A stretch of 33,641 bases of DNA from Bradyrhizobium centrolobii (GCF_001641635.1 NZ_LUUB01000030.1:9010-42650); one strand, 5' to 3'. Shown: positions 24,163 through 31,863, counted from the stretch's first letter. Numbers and translations are program-made. The notes: a model not told the origin generated them from the sequence alone.

Positions 24163-24662
24163 GTCTCGGCGCGATCTCCGCGGCGGCTGACGACAACGGC
24201 CTCGCGCTATTGGACTTTTTCGAGAAAACCTGCGCTCGGCGGCCGGCTCTGCCAACGACGCTCCAGCGTCTGGCGAAGGCGGCCGGTTTCGAGAGTGAGC
24301 ACGGCGATCTCACTCCGGATATGGAGAGCGGCGACGAGCTTGACCTAATTTACTTTGCGAAGCTTGTGCGAGGCGCGGCGACCTTCAAGCTGGACGCTTA
24401 TTTCTCGGGAAGCCGTGGCGCGCCTTCGGTCAGTTGTACGATGACCACGAGTGGCGTGAATGGGCAAGACCTCGCCCCGGCGATCGAGGCGGCCGAGGAG
24501 GTTACCTCGCCCGGCACCGAATTCTCGAAAGATGGCGTGATCGGCAAGCTGAACTGGACATTCGGAGCCGCCGGCGGGAATGACCGGCTGGAAATGACCT
24601 TCCGACGCGACGAGCCGCGCCGTACGTACCTGAATTTGACCTACCAAATCCGGAAGCCGTGA
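24129..24662 (+). CDS. secreted hypothetical protein
   Basis: A 177-residue protein with a signal peptide (MLRIPVCLLFLGLGAISAAA, cleavage before DDNG). The mature region reads ALLDFFEKTCARRPALPTTL and later SVSCTMTTSG, with two Cys that may pair. A C-terminal beta-rich half ends LEMTFRRDEPRRTYLNLTYQ. The pattern of an early FEKTC motif followed by a small beta domain resembles NMCC_0638-type periplasmic proteins, but I am not certain of that family. No strong ribosome-binding site is visible; a short overlapping frame upstream may drive it. It lies 187 bases after the tRNA gene. Confidence 0.7.
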   Translation: MLRIPVCLLFLGLGAISAAADDNGLALLDFFEKTCARRPALPTTLQRLAKAAGFESEHGDLTPDMESGDELDLIYFAKLVRGAATFKLDAYFSGSRGAPSVSCTMTTSGVNGQDLAPAIEAAEEVTSPGTEFSKDGVIGKLNWTFGAAGGNDRLEMTFRRDEPRRTYLNLTYQIRKP

Positions 24663-25216
24663 AAAGCAGATTATCGCCGCCAGCACGGGGCTGCCGATCA
24701 AGACATTCTGGCAGGCCCTTCGTGTTGGATGCCGTCAGTGCGGCATTTCCCCCTGAAATCATCAGTCAGCTCGTCGGACCTGGATTGAAAACGAAGCTCA
24801 TCACGTCAATCCTCGGGATTGATCGGCACAGCCACTATCAATGGGTGGCGGACCCCGTTGCGATATTGGGACGACACCCGCCAACGAGGCGTAGTGCAAG
24901 ATCGCAGGCCGTCGCAGTATCGCCGGTTGTAGCGCGTGGCTAGCCGCGGCATCATAGCGCCACGGCGAAGCAATGGTGCCCATCTTCATCGGCCGTGGCG
25001 CGCCACAATACGCCGGGGGCGCAATTCGGCCTCTCCGCACGCCGCAGCTCAAAATACCAAGTGGACCCTCGGGTGAGCGATGCCGCCACCGCTTCGTCCG
25101 GCACGCGCCAGCTTGTTTGGCCAACCAGAGAATGGTAACCTCTGGTTGACTGGCGCCGTCCAAACGACTTCGTCCGCATGCATCAGCGGGGGGTACGGGC
25201 CGGCGGGAGGAAAGCG
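24663..25216. other. 554-base gap with no supported gene
   Basis: Open frames exist on both strands (for example 24659-24943 plus and 24801-25352 minus), but none has a credible ribosome-binding site, codon bias or recognisable family. The stretch may contain decayed coding sequence. I see no palindromic repeat or terminator in it. Confidence 0.5.
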
Positions 25217-25849
25217 ATGGCGGACCAGGTCCCCTGGCACCTTTCCGGTGACTATTTCGAGAACTGCAGTTGCAGCATCGTGTGTCCGTGTCTCGTGTCA
25301 GCGGCCGCCCCGTTGACCTCGCGACCGACCGAGGGCTTTTGTAACGTCCCACTGATCTTTCACGTCGAGAGTGGCCGCTATGGCGACATCGCGCTCGATG
25401 GACTCAATGTTCTGGTTGTCCTCCACGCGCCTGGGGTCATGGCAGACGGAGATTGGTCGGTGGCCGCCTATATCGATCAGCGCGCCGACGATGGGCAGAC
25501 CGAGGCCCTAGCTGCGATCTTCACCGGCGCTGCCGGTGGTCCCATGGCCGCCTTCACACCGCTGATCAGCAAGAACCTGGGGGTGCGCAAGGTCCCGATC
25601 ACATTCCGGATCGACGGCAAGACGCGGTCGGCTGAAATCCCGGGTATTCTGCACATGTCCGTCGATCCGCTGCCGACCATGCATCCGAGCGGGGAAATGT
25701 GGGCGAACATCGGCCATCCGGTTAGCCCCGACAACATGGTGATGGCGGTCGGCGCCCCCGGCAATACGTTCAGCGATCATGGCATGCGCTGGGATAATTC
25801 CGGCAAGAACGGCCTCTATGCGCCGATCCGCTGGTCGAACCAGGCGTGA
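25217..25849 (+). CDS. DUF1326 domain protein
   Basis: A 210-residue protein with GGGAGG six bases before the ATG. It fits DUF1326 over its whole length: an N-terminal WHLSGDYFENCSCSIVCPCL with four cysteines (C17, C19, C23, C25), then GRYGDIALDGLNV, EALAAIFTGAAGGPMAAF, and a beta-rich second half (RSAEIPGILHMSVDPL). The Cys cluster suggests metal or redox binding. The reaction is unknown. It is followed after 61 bases by a DUF2182 membrane protein, a pairing seen in many proteobacteria, so the two probably work together. The preceding 554 bases carry no gene, so a promoter should lie there. Confidence 0.88.
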   Translation: MADQVPWHLSGDYFENCSCSIVCPCLVSAAAPLTSRPTEGFCNVPLIFHVESGRYGDIALDGLNVLVVLHAPGVMADGDWSVAAYIDQRADDGQTEALAAIFTGAAGGPMAAFTPLISKNLGVRKVPITFRIDGKTRSAEIPGILHMSVDPLPTMHPSGEMWANIGHPVSPDNMVMAVGAPGNTFSDHGMRWDNSGKNGLYAPIRWSNQA

Positions 25850-25879
25850 TGCGGCTCGCAATGCGGCTCGCAATGCGGC
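25849..25879. repeat. 12-bp tandem repeat between DUF1326 and DUF2182
   Basis: ATGCGGCTCGCA occurs twice back to back (25849-25860, 25861-25872), followed by a partial ATGCGGC. It begins at the last base of the DUF1326 stop codon. Copy-number slippage would change the intergenic spacing. Confidence 0.85.
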
Positions 25880-25910
25880 CCTGTGACAAGGCCAGCAACA
25901 TCGATCGCAA

Positions 25911-26735
25911 ATGACTGACAGCCCCCTGGAAACCGTGCTGCGGCGCGATCGCTGGGTCGTCGGCGGCGCGATCGGGATCATTGTCGCGCTGGCGTGGGGC
26001 TATGTGCTCTGGCTCGCCAACGACATGGACATGGGCGGCATGGACATGACCGGGTTTCGCATGATCCCGGCGGGGATCGGAATCATGCTGCCGGCAAGCG
26101 AGCCATGGCGAGCGATCGAGTTCGCGTATGTGTTCCTGATGTGGGCGGTGATGATGGTCGGAATGATGGCGCCCTCGGCCGCGCCCATGATCCTCATGTA
26201 CGCCCGCGTGGGTCGACACGGGAAAGCGCAGGGCAAGCCGTTCGCTGCGACCGGCTGGTTTGCGGCCGGTTATCTCCTCGCCTGGACCGGCTTTTCGCTG
26301 GCAGCAACCTTTATCCAATGGGTCATCGAGCGGGCGGCCCTGCTGGATTCCCGCATGACGATCGCCAGCAACCTGCTCGGCGCAACCGTGCTGATCGCGG
26401 CGGGAGTCTATCAATGGACACCGCTCAAGGACGTCTGTCTCGCCCAATGCCACTCACCGTTTCTGTTCCTGATGCGCCACGGCGGCTTTCGCGACGACAT
26501 ACGAGGCTGCCTGCTGCTGGGGCTTCGGCACGGAGGCTATTGTGTCGGCTGCTGCTGGGTTTTGATGGCGCTTTTGTTCGTAGGCGGGGTGATGAACGTG
26601 CTCTGGATTGCGCTTTTGGCGCTGCTTATCCTTTTGGAGAAACTTGCGCCGGTCGGACGCTGGATCGCGCGTGCTGCCGGCATTGCGTGCGTGGCCTGGG
26701 GCGCCTGGCTGCTGATGTCCTTGCCGCAGCGCTGA
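25911..26735 (+). CDS. DUF2182 predicted metal-binding membrane protein
   Basis: A 274-residue integral membrane protein with about seven transmembrane helices. After helix 1 comes a Met/Asp-rich loop (DMDMGGMDMTGFRM, residues 38-51). The family core MWAVMMVGMMAPSAAPMILM lies at 77-96. CLAQCHSPFLF (C176, C180, H181) and LRHGGYCVGCCWVLM (C211, C214, C215) are the conserved Cys/His sites, after which the family is described as predicted metal-binding. Methionine- and cysteine-rich membrane surfaces would suit copper, but this is inference. It is coupled to DUF1326 upstream. The start ATG has only a weak ribosome-binding site (ATCGCAA). Confidence 0.88.
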   Translation: MTDSPLETVLRRDRWVVGGAIGIIVALAWGYVLWLANDMDMGGMDMTGFRMIPAGIGIMLPASEPWRAIEFAYVFLMWAVMMVGMMAPSAAPMILMYARVGRHGKAQGKPFAATGWFAAGYLLAWTGFSLAATFIQWVIERAALLDSRMTIASNLLGATVLIAAGVYQWTPLKDVCLAQCHSPFLFLMRHGGFRDDIRGCLLLGLRHGGYCVGCCWVLMALLFVGGVMNVLWIALLALLILLEKLAPVGRWIARAAGIACVAWGAWLLMSLPQR

Positions 26736-26953
26736 GCAACCTGCTTGATGTTCAGTTCGATTTGCCGTCAGCAACACCGCAAGTGCAACTCGATCTTGCC
26801 GTCCCTCCATTGCTTCCTGAAACCGCAAGACGCAGAGCGGACCGTACCGTTGCGGTCATCATGCGAAGCGGGCAGGTGTTGAGGTTCTTCGAATCCCGTC
26901 CAACCAAAGGGACCGATAGTCGATAGGAAGCGCCCGATGGATGCTTCCCCGCA

Positions 26954-27151
26954 TCAACGCTCCCGGGTCATCGGCCGACCGGAGGCGAGATCGATGAGAT
27001 GGACTCGCGTGCAGGCGGGACAGCTGAACGCCTCGACGCTCCGCCCCTGGAGCTTCGGCTGTCTCTCCAGGTGAGTTTGCACATTCATGCCCGTCTGGGG
27101 GCACTGGAAAACGATGAAATCCGCCATCGGCGCATGGTGGCGCGGCGGCAT
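26954..27151 (-). CDS. small zinc-ribbon-like protein (CPxTG ... CPAC)
   Basis: A 65-residue protein. AAGGAG lies five bases before the ATG at 27151. The core FQCPQTGMNVQTHLE (C17) and FSCPACTRVHLIDLASGRP (C44, C47) is a pattern I recognise from short Bradyrhizobium proteins, FxCPxTGxxVQ...CPACxxxH. Three Cys with adjacent His could hold one zinc. It is probably a cytosolic stress or regulatory accessory protein, but no function is established. A palindrome like the FNR/FixK box sits directly upstream of the ribosome-binding site. An internal ATG at 27127 is a less likely start. Confidence 0.75.
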   Translation of the reverse strand: MPPRHHAPMADFIVFQCPQTGMNVQTHLERQPKLQGRSVEAFSCPACTRVHLIDLASGRPMTRER

Positions 27152-27160
27152 TTTTTCTCC

Positions 27161-27174
27161 TTGATCTAGATCAG
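27161..27174. promoter_or_regulatory. FNR/FixK-like palindrome
   Basis: TTGATCTAGATCAG matches the rhizobial anaerobox TTGAT-N4-ATCAA in 13 of 14 positions; its inner 12 bases (27162-27173) are a perfect palindrome. It is only 10 bases from the minus-strand start, too near for ordinary class II activation of that gene. Confidence 0.45.
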
Positions 27175-27242
27175 TTTTGGAATCGGTCTATGTGCGCATG
27201 GCGCTCCCGATAGGTGGCCGAGATACGCCGCCCGGCAAAGGC

Positions 27243-27264
27243 GAAGGGGCCCGAAGGCCCCTTC
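27243..27264 (-). terminator. terminator of the Tyr-rich gene
   Basis: GAAGGGGCC pairs with GGCCCCTTC; on the minus strand the loop is TTCG, a stable tetraloop. It lies just past the stop at 27270. Only a short T run follows. Confidence 0.65.
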
Positions 27265-27269
27265 AAATT

Positions 27270-27551
27270 TCACCAGCCGCGATAATAGCCGTAATAGCGC
27301 GGACCATAATATCTTGGGCCATAATATCTCGGGCCGCCGTAGCCGTAGTACCGTGGCGCGTAATATCTCGGGCCATAGTATCCATAATAGTCCGGGCGCT
27401 CCCAGCAGCGCCCCCAGGGATTGCAGACCAGGCGGACCTGCTCGGCGTCAGAGACCTGCGGCGCAGGTGCAATGGGCATGGCGGACGCCGCCGGCGATGC
27501 CGCAATGGCACCAAACAAGGACGCGGCAACGAGGCCAATGTTAAGCTTCAT
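27270..27551 (-). CDS. secreted Tyr/Gly/Pro-rich repeat protein
   Basis: A 93-residue protein starting MKLNIGLVAASLFGAIAAS, a clear signal peptide cleaved near ASA-MP. The mature part has VRLVCNPWGRCWERPDYYG, with two Cys that may pair, then repeats of GPRYYGPRYYG type to the end (about residues 55-93). The CNPWGRCW motif is shared by many short secreted rhizobial proteins. The function is unknown; a surface or matrix role is possible. The longer frame to 27602 is rejected because the signal peptide would be internal. The encoding DNA uses repeated CCATAATATCT/CGGGCC units on the plus strand. Confidence 0.8.
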   Translation of the reverse strand: MKLNIGLVAASLFGAIAASPAASAMPIAPAPQVSDAEQVRLVCNPWGRCWERPDYYGYYGPRYYAPRYYGYGGPRYYGPRYYGPRYYGYYRGW

Positions 27552-27876
27552 GTGATTTCTTCCTCCGCATACGCGACCTATATCGAAAGAGGTTCTGATC
27601 AAATTGTGGCGGAGCCGAAATGTAATGCTGATGAATAAATCTTCAGCCAGTCCGCCGCAGGCCTGATCTAACTCCGCCTGATTACTTCAGCTTTGGACTT
27701 GCCCCGCGGGCAGTAGCGAGAGCACCGGCATGTTTGATCTCGCGCAATTCGCATGGCGGGCTTCACCGTAAGCTTGTCGCGCTAGGCAGTCTTTCGAGCA
27801 ATTCGAAGGCGTCTCGGACTGATCGCCCTGCGTCAGTCAGGAGAGGCGGGCCAGCAAATTTGTTTGGAGCAGTTCA

Positions 27877-28335
27877 ATGAGCAAGATGAGAATCGACAAA
27901 GGCGACTGGCTCGTCGTGTGCGACGGGCGCAAGGCGCTCATCCTGGAGAATCTCGGCGACGAGATGTTTCCGAACCTTCATACCCGGGAGGTCCACGAGC
28001 AGACCAACCCGCCGACCAGCGCGCAAGGGACCGACGCGCCGGGCAGATTCGATGCGGCAGCTGGTGCACGCAGTTCGGTCGAGCAGACCGATTGGCATGA
28101 CGAGGCCGAACGCGCCTTCGTGCGGACCCTGGCCGGCCGACTCGATACAGCTGTCAGTTCAGGCGAGACCTCGGCGCTGACCATGGTAGCCTCACCGCGC
28201 GCGCTCGGCATGATCCGCGCCGATTACTCCGACGCCGTGCGCAAGGCGCTCCAGGGCGAGGTCGGCAAGGACCTCGTCAAGCTCCCGGTCTACGAGATCG
28301 AAAAGCAGCTGCTGCTGTCGGGAGCCGCCAAATAA
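27877..28335 (+). CDS. host attachment family protein (baeRF-like)
   Basis: A 152-residue protein of the family called protein required for attachment to host cells, distantly related to eRF1 domain 1 (baeRF). The start MSKMRIDKGDWLVVCDGRKALIL has the WxxVCDGRKAxxL strand-turn pattern of the family, and FVRTLAGRLDTAV and LTMVASPRALGMIRADYSDA follow, with a short helical end (LVKLPVYEIEKQL). GGAG lies seven bases before the ATG. The family is named after an Agrobacterium attachment locus; the biochemical role is unclear and may concern translation. It stands alone, convergent with the His-rich gene. Confidence 0.88.
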   Translation: MSKMRIDKGDWLVVCDGRKALILENLGDEMFPNLHTREVHEQTNPPTSAQGTDAPGRFDAAAGARSSVEQTDWHDEAERAFVRTLAGRLDTAVSSGETSALTMVASPRALGMIRADYSDAVRKALQGEVGKDLVKLPVYEIEKQLLLSGAAK

Positions 28336-28362
28336 AGCTCGCGGGCGGGAGGTGGGCGCCCC

Positions 28363-28626
28363 TCAGAAGCAGGGGTGCCGGCGCCCGTCCTGGCCGATAT
28401 AGGCGGCCGAGCTCTGATAGCAGTGGATGTTCGACGGGCCGTCGTAATAGGCGAAGGTGCCTGGGGTGATCCCGGGGCCGTAATTATGCAGATAGCTGAT
28501 CGGATAGGGAAGCGGATGGGCATAGTGGCGGTGGTGCCGGTGATGCACGCGTGCCTCCGAGAGGCTGGAGGCAAGCGTTGCCGCCGACAGGACAGCAACC
28601 GCGGCAATCAGCTTCAACTTGCTCAT
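28363..28626 (-). CDS. secreted His-rich small protein
   Basis: An 87-residue protein with a signal peptide (MSKLKLIAAVAVLSAATLAS, cleavage near SEA-RV). The mature N terminus is HHRHHRHYAHP, a possible metal-binding cluster, followed by YPISYLHNYGPGITPGTFAYYDGPSNIHCYQSSA and a final CF. Two Cys may form a disulfide. GGAG seven bases before the ATG supports the start. Function is unknown. Like other small exported proteins in this window it is rich in Tyr, His and Pro. Confidence 0.8.
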   Translation of the reverse strand: MSKLKLIAAVAVLSAATLASSLSEARVHHRHHRHYAHPLPYPISYLHNYGPGITPGTFAYYDGPSNIHCYQSSAAYIGQDGRRHPCF

Positions 28627-28920
28627 CTCGATTCTCCGGAAGCGGCGCTAACAGACCCGTCTCTTATAGCCATTTCGGGCGGGCTGGGCACCCGTCCCAG
28701 GGCCGAAAATCGCCTTCGATCCCGGCGATTCCCGGCTGGGTGTGGCCGAAATACCCGGGGGCCGGCGCGACCTGCCCATTTTTGGCCTTTTCGGAATGCT
28801 TAACGAAATCCCCACACAAGTGTGACCAAAGAGAATTCGATCAAGATTCCGTCTGCCGGCCCCTTGGGGTGTTCTTCGAGGCCGGCTCATTCCTGCAGGG
28901 GCTTCCGCCGCCACTTTGCT

Positions 28921-29364
28921 ATGCGCATCACGCTCTTAAGCCTGCTGTTGCTCTCCGTCGCCGCCACGCCGGCGCGCGCCGATCTGCACATCACTCGTGA
29001 CCATGGCGGCTATGTCGAGGAGTACAAGGCGAAGTACCAGCGCGTCCGCGAAAAGGGCGAGCGGGTCATCATCGACGGCATCTGCAATTCGGCCTGCACG
29101 CTGGTGCTGGGCATCGTGCCGATGAACAAGATCTGTGTGACGCCCCGCGCGAGCCTCGGCTTCCACCAGGCCTATTACGACAAGGCCTTCACCTTCGGCA
29201 TCAAGGTCACCAGCGCCGCAGGGACGTCCGATCTGATGTCCTACTATCCCGACACGGTGAAGGACTGGATTCGCCGCAATGGCGGGCTGACCACCGACAT
29301 GAAGAAGATCAAGAACGGGGTCGATCTCTGGAAGATCGTCGATCCCTGTCCGACCGAATGGTGA
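28921..29364 (+). CDS. exported ClpP-like protein with Ser-His dyad
   Basis: A 147-residue protein with a signal peptide (MRITLLSLLLLSVAATPARA). The segment GICNSACTLVLGIVP ... FHQAYYDKA lines up with the ClpP active site: S57 falls in the nucleophile position (GxxxS) and H82 in the FHQ position, 25 residues apart as in E. coli ClpP. The preceding GERVIIDGICNSA is the typical beta-strand and turn. The third acid is not obvious, and the handle region of ClpP is missing, so it resembles the short periplasmic ClpP-like group (COG3904 type). Protease activity is plausible but unproven. The ATG at 28921 is chosen over an upstream frame at 28822 because the signal peptide starts there. Confidence 0.65.
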   Translation: MRITLLSLLLLSVAATPARADLHITRDHGGYVEEYKAKYQRVREKGERVIIDGICNSACTLVLGIVPMNKICVTPRASLGFHQAYYDKAFTFGIKVTSAAGTSDLMSYYPDTVKDWIRRNGGLTTDMKKIKNGVDLWKIVDPCPTEW

Positions 29365-29471
29365 GGGGCTGAACTGGACCGCCGTTCGAGCGGTCGGCCC
29401 TGCAGCGCAGCATCCGCCAAGGCAGAAATTCGCATTGCTGCACAGTCCCTGCTCGGGCAAGGAGGGCGGCA

Positions 29472-30344
29472 ATGAATCATAATCAACACTCCCTGGCCGC
29501 GCGCGCGGCGCCGATACTGTTCGTCGTGCTCTGGAGCACCGGATTCATCGGCACCAAATACGTCATCAACAACGCCGACCCGCTGACCTATCTCGCCATC
29601 CGCATGGCGGTGGTCGTCTGCCTGATGGCTATCATCGCAGCGATCGCGCGACCGAAATGGCCTGACCGTATCGGCATCGCGCATAGCGCGGTCGCCGGCA
29701 TCCTCGTCCATGGCTTCTATCTCGGCGGCACCGCGATCGCGATTGCGCATTCGATTCCGGCGGGATTGTCGGCGTTGATCCCGGGACTGCAACCGATCCT
29801 GACCTCGACCATCGCGAACCGCTGGCTCGGCGAGCGGGTGACGCCGGTGCAATGGGGCGGCCTGTTGCTCGGTCTCGGCGGCGTTGTCCTGATCCTGCAC
29901 AATCGTCCCATGACGGGCGAGGCCGGCCTCGGCTGGCTCGCCTCGGTGGTCTCGCTGATCAGCATCACGCTCGGCACGCTCTATCAGCGACGCTACTGCA
30001 ATCACATCGACTGGCGCGCCGGCAATCTCGTGCAATACGCCGCCGTGACGGTCTTCTTTGCGGCGGGTGCCTTCCTGTTCGAGGACCGCGTGGTGCACTG
30101 GACGCGGGAATTCGTGCTCGCGCTCGCCTGGCTTGCCGTCGTGCTCTCGATCGGATCGATCGGGCTGTTGTACTGGCTGATCCGCAATGCCGCGGCGACC
30201 TCGGTTGCGAGCCTGTTCTACCTGGTGCCAGCCGTCACGGCGCTGATGGCCTATGTGCTGTTCGGGGAAAGGCTCGACGCACTCGCGATCGCCGGCGTCG
30301 CGATCTGCGCGGCAGCGGTGTTCCTGGTCAACCGGCGCTTCTAG
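29472..30344 (+). CDS. EamA/DMT-family permease
   Basis: A 290-residue membrane transporter with ten predicted helices in two EamA repeats. LFVVLWSTGFIGTKYVI opens helix 1; LSALIPGLQPILTSTIANRWLGE closes repeat 1; SLFYLVPAVTALMAYVLFGE is in repeat 2. AAGGAGGGCGGCA precedes the ATG, an excellent ribosome-binding site. It belongs to the same superfamily as the 16869 gene but the two are only distantly similar. An amino-acid or metabolite exporter is likely, substrate unknown. It stands alone on the plus strand. Confidence 0.92.
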   Translation: MNHNQHSLAARAAPILFVVLWSTGFIGTKYVINNADPLTYLAIRMAVVVCLMAIIAAIARPKWPDRIGIAHSAVAGILVHGFYLGGTAIAIAHSIPAGLSALIPGLQPILTSTIANRWLGERVTPVQWGGLLLGLGGVVLILHNRPMTGEAGLGWLASVVSLISITLGTLYQRRYCNHIDWRAGNLVQYAAVTVFFAAGAFLFEDRVVHWTREFVLALAWLAVVLSIGSIGLLYWLIRNAAATSVASLFYLVPAVTALMAYVLFGERLDALAIAGVAICAAAVFLVNRRF

Positions 30345-30458
30345 GACGGTCGGGCTGGAGCGACAGAATACACCCCTGACGTGTGTCGCCGTTCATGCTA
30401 GGCTGGGGCAACTTATTTCAGTTTCCCTTTTTCTTTCCCTTTCCAGTCGGTGATTTCC

Positions 30459-31202
30459 ATGAAAAAGGCCAGACGTGCATTGCTCGGCAGGTCTATGAAG
30501 CCGGTTCGGATTGCCTGCATCAACTATGCCGAAAACACGATCAACGATCGGATGATGGAGAAGCTCACCGCCGCGCTCCAGAAGTGCTACGATAAGCATT
30601 TCCTGCCGGTGTGGGGCTATCCGGTCGATCTCCGCGTTGCCCAGGAACCGGAGCCGGTGGACTGGCAGCTGATCTATTTCGACGACGCTTCCCACAAGGG
30701 CATGCTAGGGCGCCACGAGCTGACGCATCGCGGTCAGCCGATCTCAAAGATATTCGTCAAGGCACTCGGCGATGAGCCGGTCAGCATGGCGGCCTCGCAC
30801 GAGCTGTTCGAGATGGTGCTCGATCCCATGGCCAATCTGTGGGCCGAAAAGAACAGGAATACGCAATACGCCTATGAGGTCTGCGATGCCGTGGAGGAGG
30901 AGTCCTTCGTCGTCGACGGCTTTCCGATGTCGAACTTCGTCTATCCGTCCTGGTTCGAGCCGTTCGATCATCCCCGCGGCACCAAGTTCGATCACAAGGG
31001 ATCACTGAAGGCGCCGTTCACGATGACCGAGGGCGGCTATGTCATCAAGAAGGTCAACGGCAGGAAGGTGATCAAAGCCTTCGGATCGCCTGAGAAGCGG
31101 CGTCGCTTCGCCAAGGAAGACCGGCGCGGTCATCGCAGCGAATTTCGCGATCCGAAAGGGGGGCATCACCCCGGCAGGCGCGCGTCCAAGCGGCGGGGCT
31201 AG
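30459..31202 (+). CDS. putative zinc metallopeptidase-like protein
   Basis: A 247-residue protein. ATG 30459 is used; ATG 30495 (MKPVRIACINY) is also possible and neither has a strong ribosome-binding site. The central motif AASHELFEMVLDP (H114, E115, E118, D123) resembles a metal site of HExxE type, as in secreted peptidase-like proteins reading SHELxExxTDP. EVCDAVEEESFVVDGFPMSN follows at the spacing where those proteins have further conserved residues. No signal peptide is seen, so it is probably cytosolic. The last 40 residues are strongly basic (KRRRFAKEDRRGHR, then a KRRG end), suggesting nucleic-acid or surface contact. Catalysis is inferred. Confidence 0.6.
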   Translation: MKKARRALLGRSMKPVRIACINYAENTINDRMMEKLTAALQKCYDKHFLPVWGYPVDLRVAQEPEPVDWQLIYFDDASHKGMLGRHELTHRGQPISKIFVKALGDEPVSMAASHELFEMVLDPMANLWAEKNRNTQYAYEVCDAVEEESFVVDGFPMSNFVYPSWFEPFDHPRGTKFDHKGSLKAPFTMTEGGYVIKKVNGRKVIKAFGSPEKRRRFAKEDRRGHRSEFRDPKGGHHPGRRASKRRG

Positions 31203-31214
31203 GGCGGGCGAAGC

Positions 31215-31236
31215 CTCCGGGCGCTTGCACCCGGAG
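31215..31236. terminator. hairpin between convergent genes
   Basis: CTCCGGG (31215-31221) pairs with CCCGGAG (31230-31236), loop of eight. It lies 12 bases past the stop of the peptidase-like gene and just before the end of the Lys-rich gene. No T run. Confidence 0.4.
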
Positions 31237-31256
31237 ACCTGCTCTCGAGCCTGCGA

Positions 31257-31526
31257 TCAGCGCTTGGTCTTCTTCGCCTTCTTTTTCTTCTTGGCGGTTT
31301 TCTTTACCGCTTTCTTCGCGGTCTTCTTGGCCGTTTTCTTCGAAGACTTCTTCGCGGTCTTCTTGGCCTTCTTCTTGGCGGCCTTCTTGGGCCCTGCCTT
31401 CTTCGCGACCGTCTTGGCGGCTTTCCTGACTTTCTTGACGGCGGTGACCGCGGCGTCCTTGGTCGCTTCCACGGCGGTGGTGATCGTCTCCATCGCCTGT
31501 TCGGTTACAGGCTTCTCATCGTCCAT
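31257..31526 (-). CDS. histone H1-like Lys/Ala-rich protein
   Basis: An 89-residue protein. The first 30 residues are acidic to neutral (MDDEKPVTEQAMETITTAVE). The rest is KKAAKK/TAKK-type repeats resembling the C-terminal tail of histone H1 and bacterial H1-like proteins (AlgP, Hc1). It would bind DNA or RNA nonspecifically. The DNA itself is low-complexity, runs of TTCTTCGCGG-like sequence on the plus strand, and is prone to slippage. A good sigma70-type promoter lies upstream (31557-31584) and GGGGGAC precedes the ATG. Confidence 0.85.
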   Translation of the reverse strand: MDDEKPVTEQAMETITTAVEATKDAAVTAVKKVRKAAKTVAKKAGPKKAAKKKAKKTAKKSSKKTAKKTAKKAVKKTAKKKKKAKKTKR

Positions 31527-31556
31527 ATCGTCCCCCAGGGTTTGAACGGAGCGATG

Positions 31557-31584
31557 ACGATAGCGGAATTCGAAATTGTGTCAA
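31557..31584 (-). promoter_or_regulatory. sigma70-type promoter of the H1-like gene
   Basis: On the minus strand, TTGACA (31579-31584) matches the -35 consensus exactly, and TATCGT (31557-31562) is a -10 with 16-base spacing. The transcript would start about 25 bases before the ATG at 31526. Confidence 0.6.
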
Positions 31585-31592
31585 AGCAACGC

Positions 31593-31863
31593 TCAACCTT
31601 TGCGGATATTTGCGTACGCAGCTAACGCGCGCTCGCGGCCCGCGCTGTGATCGATCATCGGCTGCGGATAGGTTGTGCCGAGCGTGATGCCGGTGCTCGC
31701 AAGCCCGATCGGCGTTGCCCGCCAGGGCTGATGGATCAGCTTCGTCGGCAGCGCCTTCAGCTCCGGCACCCAGCGCCGGACATAGGCTCCGTCAGGATCG
31801 AACCTGTCACCCTGGAGCACCGGTTTGAACACGCAGAAATAGGCTGCGGCGTCGGCGACTCTG
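31593..31863 (-). pseudogene. truncated DNA photolyase (C-terminal remnant)
   Basis: The minus-strand frame ending at 31593 encodes about 85 residues, YFCVFKPVLQGDRFDPDGAY ... RRWVPELKALPTKLIHQPW ... GTTYPQPMIDHSAGRERALA, clearly the C terminus of a class I deoxyribodipyrimidine photolyase or cryptochrome. A normal photolyase has about 480 residues. Here the FAD-binding body and the whole antenna domain are missing. The homology stops at 31863, where a family A palindromic element starts; beyond that lies the intact peroxiredoxin gene. The stop codon and frame are preserved, so truncation may be fairly recent. It probably makes no product. Confidence 0.85.

Noticed and set aside
24801..25352. 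183-codon minus-strand frame in the long gap
   Set aside because: Overlaps the DUF1326 start, has no ribosome-binding site and no family resemblance; it may only contain decayed sequence.
27177..27638. 153-codon plus-strand frame opposite the Tyr-rich gene
   Set aside because: Ile/Ala/Val/Ser repeats result from reading the YYGPR repeats backwards; the minus frame has a signal peptide and terminator.
23866..28335. Integrated island inserted at tRNA-Arg
   Set aside because: The genes look accessory, but there is no integrase, no duplicated tRNA 3' end and no phage or conjugation gene.
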